A DNA stretch of 6,265 nt from Thermoleophilia bacterium. Lineage in GTDB: Bacteria; Actinomycetota; Thermoleophilia; RBG-16-64-13. A program made the translations under genes and the position numbers. Positions 1 to 4,458 of the stretch are shown here, in pieces. How positions within the stretch are numbered: position 1 is the stretch's first letter; the number at the start of each line of letters is the position of its first letter. The notes under the pieces are model-generated. The model did not search any database, had not been told where the DNA came from, and saw only the letters and a list, made by a program, of their open reading frames with translations. The stretch is from NCBI GenBank assembly GCA_016929985.1, contig JAFGIH010000659.1:1-6265 (forward strand), read 5' to 3'.

Positions 1-103
1 GGAGTCCGAGGGTTGCATAGATGCGGAGCCAGCAAACCGTACGCCCTGCAGTGTATGAGGTGGCATGCGAGAATGCAACCAGAACGACAGGGGGAGTGAC
101 GTT
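1..103. other. Upstream stretch, no assignable gene
   Basis: This stretch lies between the window edge and larC. On the + strand one frame is open from base 1 to a TGA at 97-99, another is open to a TGA at 56-58, and the third stops at 18-20. Either of the first two could be the tail of an upstream gene, but neither short peptide resembles the C-terminus of LarB or LarE, the usual larC neighbours, or any other family I recognise. A stop at 97-99 would leave only 4 nt before the larC start, which would suit an operon, but that peptide is rich in Cys, His and Arg and looks like a non-coding frame. I see no convincing -35/-10 pair and no T-tract terminator. Confidence 0.3.
91..96 (+). promoter_or_regulatory. 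Shine-Dalgarno that fixes the larC start
   Basis: GGGGAG is followed by 7 nt and then the ATG at 104. This is ideal spacing for a ribosome binding site. It favours the ATG at 104 over the upstream in-frame ATG at 65, whose 13 extra residues do not look like a LarC N-terminus and which has a poorer upstream site. Confidence 0.75.
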
Positions 104-1369
104 ATGGAGAATCCGATCCTCTACGTAGATCCATGGTCCGGGGTCTCCGGCGACATGCTGCTTGCCGCCATGCTGGATACCGACCGGGAGGGCGGGCGTC
201 TCGAAGCGGTGTTTCGGGAATCTGTGGGCGCCCTGGCGTTGGAGGGGACCGACGTCGACATCGTCCGCGACATGGAACGGGGTGTGTCATGCACCCGAGT
301 CAAAGTGGACGACGGTGGTGCGCCACCCCTTCGCCACCTTGCCGATATGGAGCTCATCATCGATACCGCTGGCCTTTCGGAGACGGTCAGGTCACGCTCC
401 ATGAAGGCAGTCAGACGGCTGGCGGAGGTGGAAGCAGCCGTGCATGGGTGCTCGGTGGATGAGATCCACTTCCATGAAGTCGGCGCGGTCGATACGCTGG
501 TGGACGTTGTCGGGACGTTCGCGTTGGTGGAAGCTCTGGGAATCGCGCGCGTCATGGTGGGTCCCATCCCAGTGGGCGGCGGCTACGTTGAGATCGCCCA
601 CGGTCGGATGGGGGTCCCGGCGCCGGCGACGACCCGCCTGCTTCATGGCTACGATCTCGTCGGGGGCCCGGAGATGCGAGAGCTCACTACTCCCACCGGC
701 GCGCTGCTGGTGGGTGAATTGGGGGCGACAGGCGGCCCCATTCCGCCCATGCGGATAGAGCGGGTGGGCTATGGGGCCGGTTGCATGACACTCGAGGGTG
801 GTCCCAATGTCCTTCGGGTGCTCGTGGGTCGTGCAAGTCAAGGCGGGGTGACGGACGCCGTTCGCGACGGTGTGTCAAACGAGCAGGTTGTGGAGCTTCA
901 GACGAATCTTGACGATGTCTCACCTGAGGTCATCGGTCATGCGTGCGGGGTGCTGCGTGACGGGGGCGCCCTCGATGTGTGGGTGGTACCCGCCTCTATG
1001 AAGAAGGGCCGCCCGGGCGTGGTGCTTCATGCACTGGTGGAAGGGGAGAAGGAGATGGCTGTCACCACATCCATCTTTGAAGAGACAGGCACACTGGGTG
1101 TGCGACGTAGGATGACAGAGCGACATACAGCCGAGCGGGGTGTCACAAGCGTGCTGGTGGGCGCGGACATGGTTCGCGTCAAATGGGGCCGTTGGCAGGA
1201 TAGGCTCGTAAGCCTGGCGCCGGAGTACGAGGACGCAGCGGCGGTGGCCGGGACGACGGGCGTGCCGCTGAAAGACGTCATGCGATTGGCTGTGGCGATC
1301 GCTCGTGAAGAGCTCGGTGAGACCTCACTATCAGGGGCGCTCGCGGAACCTCCAGAAACAGGGAGATGA
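104..1369 (+). CDS. larC: LarC, nickel-pincer cofactor nickel insertion protein
   Basis: The product is a 421-residue LarC (DUF111 family). In known members it inserts nickel, with CTP hydrolysis, into pyridinium-3,5-bisthiocarboxylic acid mononucleotide. This is the last step in making the Ni-pincer cofactor of lactate racemase (LarA) and related epimerases, and it is cytoplasmic. Family hallmarks seen here are DPWSGVSGDM at 9-18, DEIHFHEVGAVDTLVDVVG at 119-137, GGGYVEIAHGRMGVPAPAT at 158-176, TTPTGA at 195-200, QTNLDDVSPEVIG at 266-278 (start of the C-terminal, LarC2-like part), MKKGRPG at 299-305, ETGTLGVR at 327-334 and PEYEDAAAVAGTTGVPLKDV at 373-392. Length is normal and the two halves are in one frame, unlike Lactiplantibacillus plantarum, where a frameshift joins LarC1 and LarC2. 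The His-rich stretch many homologues carry before the HFHEVGAVD motif is absent. No larA, larB or larE lies in the window. The gene leads into the next with only 3 nt between. Identity is secure; the client enzyme is unknown. Confidence 0.95.
   Translation: MENPILYVDPWSGVSGDMLLAAMLDTDREGGRLEAVFRESVGALALEGTDVDIVRDMERGVSCTRVKVDDGGAPPLRHLADMELIIDTAGLSETVRSRSMKAVRRLAEVEAAVHGCSVDEIHFHEVGAVDTLVDVVGTFALVEALGIARVMVGPIPVGGGYVEIAHGRMGVPAPATTRLLHGYDLVGGPEMRELTTPTGALLVGELGATGGPIPPMRIERVGYGAGCMTLEGGPNVLRVLVGRASQGGVTDAVRDGVSNEQVVELQTNLDDVSPEVIGHACGVLRDGGALDVWVVPASMKKGRPGVVLHALVEGEKEMAVTTSIFEETGTLGVRRRMTERHTAERGVTSVLVGADMVRVKWGRWQDRLVSLAPEYEDAAAVAGTTGVPLKDVMRLAVAIAREELGETSLSGALAEPPETGR
1361..1365 (+). promoter_or_regulatory. 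Shine-Dalgarno of the RACE-like gene, inside the end of larC
   Basis: GGGAG ends 7 nt before the ATG at 1373. It sits within the last codons of larC, just before the TGA at 1367-1369. This suggests translational coupling of the two genes. Confidence 0.65.
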
Positions 1370-1372
1370 GAG

Positions 1373-2896
1373 ATGGCTAAGGGACTCCACCCTGAACAGA
1401 GCAGTGGGGTGTCGTTCGTCGAACGGTTGCCGGCGGCCGACTTCCCTTTGCGCCTCATAGACCTCGATCTCACGGCTTCAGGCCCGAGGGACCAAAGGAG
1501 TGACCGGGCAAGGCTCGAGGACGGACTGTGTGAGGCGCTGGGGAGTCCTGAGGTGGATGTCCCGGTCTCGGTCATCCGTGAGTTGGCCGACATCCTCGCG
1601 GCCTCGGGCCGCAAAGTCACCGTCACGGTGCGCTCTTCGGGCGCGGCCGGAGAGAGGTGGGCGGCCACGCGAGTGCGACCGGCCGCGGAGCCTGCGCCGT
1701 GGTATCTGGCCGTGCTCGACCTGGGTCCCCCGCGAGTCTGGGGCCAGTTGCTGGACGGGGAGACAGGGCGAGTCATAGTCACAGCCGTGGGGGACGGCCC
1801 GGCCGAGGTCATAGAGAGGATGGGTCTGCGCTGCGGCGCCGCCAAGGGCAGCATCGAACACGTGGTGATAGCTGGGGGCAGGGCCGTGGTCGAGAGGTTT
1901 CTCGGCACGGGAGCACTGCAGTTGCCTACCGATCCCCACGTGTTGCCTGTGTCGCCATCGGGCATGGTAGCTGCGTCGGAGCTGAGCCTGGAGGGTTACG
2001 TATCCGCGGGCGCCGTCGTGGTGGCAGTTCCCGGCGCGCGCGATTCTCTTGGGGGGGACACGGTGGGCGGCGCCGTCGTGTCCGGTATCGCCAACGGTGA
2101 AAGCGTGTGTCTATACGTCGACATCGGGCCGGAGGGCGCAGCGATAGTCGGCAACCGGGAGGGGCTGCTGGCCGCTTCACTGCCGTCGGGGCCTGTCTTC
2201 GAGGGCGGCGGGCTGAGTAACGGGGTCGCGGCTGTTTCCGGGGCGATCGAAGGGGTGACCATCGATTCCCGCAGCCTTAAGGCGGCGGTGAGCACGATCG
2301 ACGATGCGGCCCCGGTGGGTCTTTGTGGGGCGGGAGTCATCGAGACGGTGGCCGGACTGTTGCGGGCCGGTATTGTGCGGGCCGACGGCCGTTTTGACGC
2401 GACGGCGAGTTCTCCCAGGCTTCGAAAGGCTGGAGGGCAGTGGGAGTTCGTGCTCGTTCCGACCGTCGGCTCTGGGACGGGTGCCGATATCGTGATCACC
2501 GAGTCTGACCTGGAGGGGGTCATGCAGACCAAGGCTGCGCTCTACGCGGGCATGACGGCCCTCTTGAAGGCGGCCTCTCTGGATTGGGCTCAGCTCCAGA
2601 AGATCCTCATCGGCGGGATGCCGGGGCGCAGGCTGGGCATCGAGGGGGCCATGGCGATAGGTCTCTTCCCGCAACTCGAGCCAGGCCGTTTCGAATTCAT
2701 CGGCAACGCATGTCTGCTGGCCGCTCGAGCGGTGGCCACGTCGAGAAGGCTGACGGGTAGGGCCGGGCAGATCGCGGCGGCCTTGAGGACCGTAGATCTT
2801 ACAGGCGACCCGCTCTTTCAGGCGGAGTACGAAGCGGCGTTGCTTATGCCCAAGCCCGGTGGTCGAGGGTCCGGGATGGCCGGTGGGCGGATGTGA
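1373..2896 (+). CDS. Divergent RACE/RamA-like ASKHA protein lacking the ferredoxin domain
   Basis: The 507-residue protein resembles the C-terminal part of RACE/RamA proteins (DUF4445). These use an N-terminal 2Fe-2S domain and an ASKHA ATPase fold to reduce inactive Co(II) corrinoid proteins. Seen in order: a linker-like segment at about 20-90; a phosphate-1-like strand DLGPPRVWGQLLDGETG (116-132) where the family usually has DIGTTT; VDIGPEGAAIVG (249-260) in place of the usual IGTNGE; SGPVFEGGGLSNGVAAVSGA (272-291); GLCGAGVIETVAGLLRAGI (316-334); ITESDLEGVMQTKAALYAG (375-393); IGGMPG (413-418) where AGAFG is usual; a conserved-type IGLFP (429-433) and IGNACL (443-448); and the family C-terminal signature GDPLFQAEYEAALLMP (478-493). 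Family members are usually about 600 residues or more. Here no CxxxxCxxC ferredoxin motif precedes the linker, and the middle region between the two nucleotide motifs is shortened. The family relation is well supported. Function is not: it may be an ATPase with relaxed motifs, a non-catalytic scaffold, or a partner of another metallocofactor enzyme. Confidence 0.8.
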   Translation: MAKGLHPEQSSGVSFVERLPAADFPLRLIDLDLTASGPRDQRSDRARLEDGLCEALGSPEVDVPVSVIRELADILAASGRKVTVTVRSSGAAGERWAATRVRPAAEPAPWYLAVLDLGPPRVWGQLLDGETGRVIVTAVGDGPAEVIERMGLRCGAAKGSIEHVVIAGGRAVVERFLGTGALQLPTDPHVLPVSPSGMVAASELSLEGYVSAGAVVVAVPGARDSLGGDTVGGAVVSGIANGESVCLYVDIGPEGAAIVGNREGLLAASLPSGPVFEGGGLSNGVAAVSGAIEGVTIDSRSLKAAVSTIDDAAPVGLCGAGVIETVAGLLRAGIVRADGRFDATASSPRLRKAGGQWEFVLVPTVGSGTGADIVITESDLEGVMQTKAALYAGMTALLKAASLDWAQLQKILIGGMPGRRLGIEGAMAIGLFPQLEPGRFEFIGNACLLAARAVATSRRLTGRAGQIAAALRTVDLTGDPLFQAEYEAALLMPKPGGRGSGMAGGRM

Positions 2897-3870
2897 GCGG
2901 GCCATTGTTGCCACCGGGGGCAGAACTGCCGCACGTATCCAAGGCCCCCGGGTCTGTGCCGGGCGGACCGGGACGGAAGCCTGGATGGCTGAAAAAGCCG
3001 TTGCCCGATTCGCGCTCTTTGCGGCGTATGGAAGCCCTCCTGCGCGATCGCCGACTCCACACGGTCTGCGAGAGCGCGCTGTGCCCCAATCTGGGCGAGT
3101 GCTTCGGACGGGGTACGGCCACCTTCCTGATCATGGGCGACGTCTGCACACGCGGCTGCACGTTCTGCGGTGTGTCGAAGGGCCTGCCGTCGGCTCTGGA
3201 TCCAGAGGAACCGCACAACGTCGCCGAGGCGGTCGCCTCTTTGGGCTTGCGGCACGTGGTGATCACGTCGGTGACGCGGGATGACCTCAGTGACGCGGGA
3301 GCCGGGCACTACGTAGCCACCGTGAGAGCCGTCAGGGCGCGTAACCCTGAGGTCACGGTTGAGGTACTCGTCCCGGACTTCCTGGGACGGGCGCACGATG
3401 TCGATGTGGTACTCGCCGAAGCGCCTGAGGTCTTCAACCATAACGTCGAGACTGTTCCGCGTCTCTATCCCACGGTGCGCCCCCGGGCGGACTACAAGCG
3501 ATCGCTGCAGGTCTTGAGCCGGGCGGCAACGCGCCACACGGGACTGACCAAGACAGGCTTGATGGTGGGATTGGGCGAGAGCGGCGAAGAAGTGTCGAGG
3601 GTTCTCAGGGATGTGGCCGCTTTGGGGGTCGACGTGGTGACCATAGGCCAGTACCTCCGACCGTCGAAAGAGCACATCCAAGTGGTGGAATACGTGCGTC
3701 CGGAGGTATTTGCGGCCTATCGTGAATCAGGTGAAGCGCTCGGGCTGCAGGTGCATGCCGCGCCGTTGGTGAGGAGTTCATACCAGGCGGCTGAGAGCCT
3801 CGAAACGGCGCGTCGGCGCAAAGCCGAGCGCGAACCTCTGTATTCTGAGGCTTACGCCGAGCTACAATAG
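2893..3870 (+). CDS. lipA: Lipoyl synthase LipA (radical SAM)
   Basis: The product is a 325-residue lipoyl synthase, which inserts two sulfurs into octanoyl groups on lipoyl-dependent proteins such as GcvH or 2-oxoacid dehydrogenase E2, using two 4Fe-4S clusters and S-adenosylmethionine. The auxiliary cluster motif CxxxxCxxxxxC is present (C59, C64, C70). So are the radical SAM motif CxxxCxxC (C85, C89, C92) and the C-terminal RSSY (294-297), whose serine ligates the auxiliary cluster. The N-terminal RKPGWLKKPLP (28-38) is also typical, and length is normal. I chose the GTG at 2893, whose last bases overlap the TGA (2894-2896) of the preceding gene; that suggests coupled translation, since the local Shine-Dalgarno is weak (GGTGGG at 2882-2887). 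TTG codons at 2905 and 2908 are alternatives; the next ATG (3028) would remove conserved residues. The first 27 residues are Pro/Gly-rich and not conserved. No lipB, lplA or gcvH is in view, so the octanoylation route and client protein are unknown. Confidence 0.96.
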   Translation: MSGPLLPPGAELPHVSKAPGSVPGGPGRKPGWLKKPLPDSRSLRRMEALLRDRRLHTVCESALCPNLGECFGRGTATFLIMGDVCTRGCTFCGVSKGLPSALDPEEPHNVAEAVASLGLRHVVITSVTRDDLSDAGAGHYVATVRAVRARNPEVTVEVLVPDFLGRAHDVDVVLAEAPEVFNHNVETVPRLYPTVRPRADYKRSLQVLSRAATRHTGLTKTGLMVGLGESGEEVSRVLRDVAALGVDVVTIGQYLRPSKEHIQVVEYVRPEVFAAYRESGEALGLQVHAAPLVRSSYQAAESLETARRRKAEREPLYSEAYAELQ

Positions 3871-3875
3871 CTCGG
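3857..3875 (+). promoter_or_regulatory. Perfect 8-bp hairpin across the lipA stop codon
   Basis: CCGAGCTA (3857-3864) and TAGCTCGG (3868-3875) are exact reverse complements separated by a CAA loop. The 3' arm begins with the lipA TAG stop. No T-tract follows, so this is not a standard intrinsic terminator. It sits 5 nt before the nuoE Shine-Dalgarno and could act on mRNA stability, processing or translation at the junction. An 8-bp stem with a short loop could arise by chance about once in a window this size, so only its position makes it notable. Confidence 0.45.
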
Positions 3876-3880
3876 ACCAT

Positions 3881-3885
3881 GGAGG
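3881..3885 (+). promoter_or_regulatory. Shine-Dalgarno of nuoE
   Basis: GGAGG lies 9 nt before the ATG at 3895. An out-of-frame ATG at 3879-3881 overlaps it and is not used for this protein. Confidence 0.75.
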
Positions 3886-3894
3886 ATCGGCATT

Positions 3895-4458
3895 ATGACT
3901 AGCAAGGCAACTGAGAGCGACACAGCTGAACAGGGATTGGAGGAGCGGTTCGATGAGCTCCTCGATCATTACAGAGGCGAAAAGGGGGCGTTGGTCCCTC
4001 TCCTGCAGGGTGCGCAGGAGATCTTCGGCTATCTGCCCGAACCGGTGATGCGACGAGTGGCGGAGGCGGCCGGCGAGCCGTTGAGCAAGGCTTTGGGGGT
4101 CGCCACATTCTACGCGCAGTTCAGATTGCGGCCACACGCCAAGCACACCATCCGCTGTTGTCATGGCACCGCATGCCACGTCTCGGGCGCGGCCCGGATC
4201 TCGGAGGAGATCGAGAAGTACCTCGGCATCCACGCTGGAGAGAACACGGCGGACATGCTCTACACAATCGAAGAGGTCCACTGTGTGGGAGCATGCGGGA
4301 TGGCTCCGGTGGTCATGATCGACGACCGTGCCCACGGAAAACTCACGCCGGAGAAAGCCGTGGACATCGTGCAGGCGTTTCGCGCACAGGTCGAGGGAGA
4401 CGGTTCTTGGGCCACCAACGGTGGCTCGGCCGCTGACGGCGGGGAGGCCGACGCATGA
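3895..4458 (+). CDS. nuoE: NuoE/HydC-type 2Fe-2S thioredoxin-like subunit (24 kDa)
   Basis: The 187-residue protein is the 24-kDa subunit that carries one 2Fe-2S cluster and pairs with the 51-kDa NADH/FMN subunit encoded next. Such pairs occur in complex I, HydABC bifurcating hydrogenases, HndABCD and NAD-dependent formate dehydrogenases. The N-terminal helical part (15-80) includes GALVPLLQGAQEIFGYLP (31-48) and LGVATFYAQF (67-76), both typical. Cluster ligands are C89 and C94 (CHGTAC) and C130 and C134 (CVGAC), so all four are present, with the usual spacing. An extra Cys, C88, precedes the first ligand. The last 20 residues are a Gly/Ala/Asp-rich tail with no family counterpart I recognise; its codons contain the ribosome binding site of the next gene. 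The stop overlaps the nuoF start (ATGA), a common arrangement for subunits made in equal amounts. Complex I subunits nuoA-D are not seen, so the HydC-type role is more likely. Confidence 0.94.
   Translation: MTSKATESDTAEQGLEERFDELLDHYRGEKGALVPLLQGAQEIFGYLPEPVMRRVAEAAGEPLSKALGVATFYAQFRLRPHAKHTIRCCHGTACHVSGAARISEEIEKYLGIHAGENTADMLYTIEEVHCVGACGMAPVVMIDDRAHGKLTPEKAVDIVQAFRAQVEGDGSWATNGGSAADGGEADA
4441..4447 (+). promoter_or_regulatory. Shine-Dalgarno of nuoF, inside the end of nuoE
   Basis: GGGGAGG lies 7 nt before the ATG at 4455. This is a strong site with ideal spacing, embedded in the Gly-rich C-terminal codons of nuoE. It supports the ATG that overlaps the nuoE stop as the true start. Confidence 0.75.

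Noticed and set aside
11..80. Inverted repeat GGTTGCAT (11-18) and ATGCAACC (73-80) upstream of larC
   Set aside because: Eight-base inverted pairs this far apart (54 nt) are expected several times by chance in a window of this size, and I see no further pairing that would build a leader RNA or riboswitch.
65..103. The upstream in-frame ATG at 65 as start of larC
   Set aside because: The 13 added residues are polar and unlike LarC N-termini, whereas the ATG at 104 has a well placed GGGGAG and begins directly with the family's first strand.
1300..1420. A ferredoxin domain for the RACE-like protein hidden in another frame upstream of its start
   Set aside because: The upstream DNA encodes the genuine LarC C-terminus up to the TGA at 1367-1369, and no clustered cysteine motif was found in the frame leading into the start.
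1027..1965. A 312-codon open frame on the - strand across the end of larC and start of the RACE-like gene
   Set aside because: It is rich in Ser, Thr, Pro and Arg, resembles no family I know, and lies opposite two genes with clear homology. Long antisense frames are expected in G+C-rich coding DNA.
2051..2057. Run of seven G as a possible frameshift or sequencing error in the RACE-like gene
   Set aside because: The frame is open on both sides and family-like sequence continues in the same frame before and after (LGGDTVGG and then VDIGPEG), so no shift is needed.
2177..2914. A 245-codon open frame on the - strand opposite the RACE-like gene
   Set aside because: Arg/His/Pro-rich composition with no recognisable motif; it is a shadow of the + strand gene.
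2859..3284. A 141-codon + strand frame overlapping the start of lipA
   Set aside because: It starts in the RACE-like gene and runs through lipA in another frame, with Arg/Gly-rich, non-family sequence and no separate ribosome binding site.
2818..3681. A 287-codon open frame on the - strand opposite lipA
   Set aside because: The + strand encodes a complete lipoyl synthase with all cluster ligands; the antisense product has no family resemblance.
3857..3894. Rho-independent terminator between lipA and nuoE
   Set aside because: The stem is perfect but is followed by ACCATGGAGG, not a T-rich run, and a strong ribosome binding site for nuoE follows at once.
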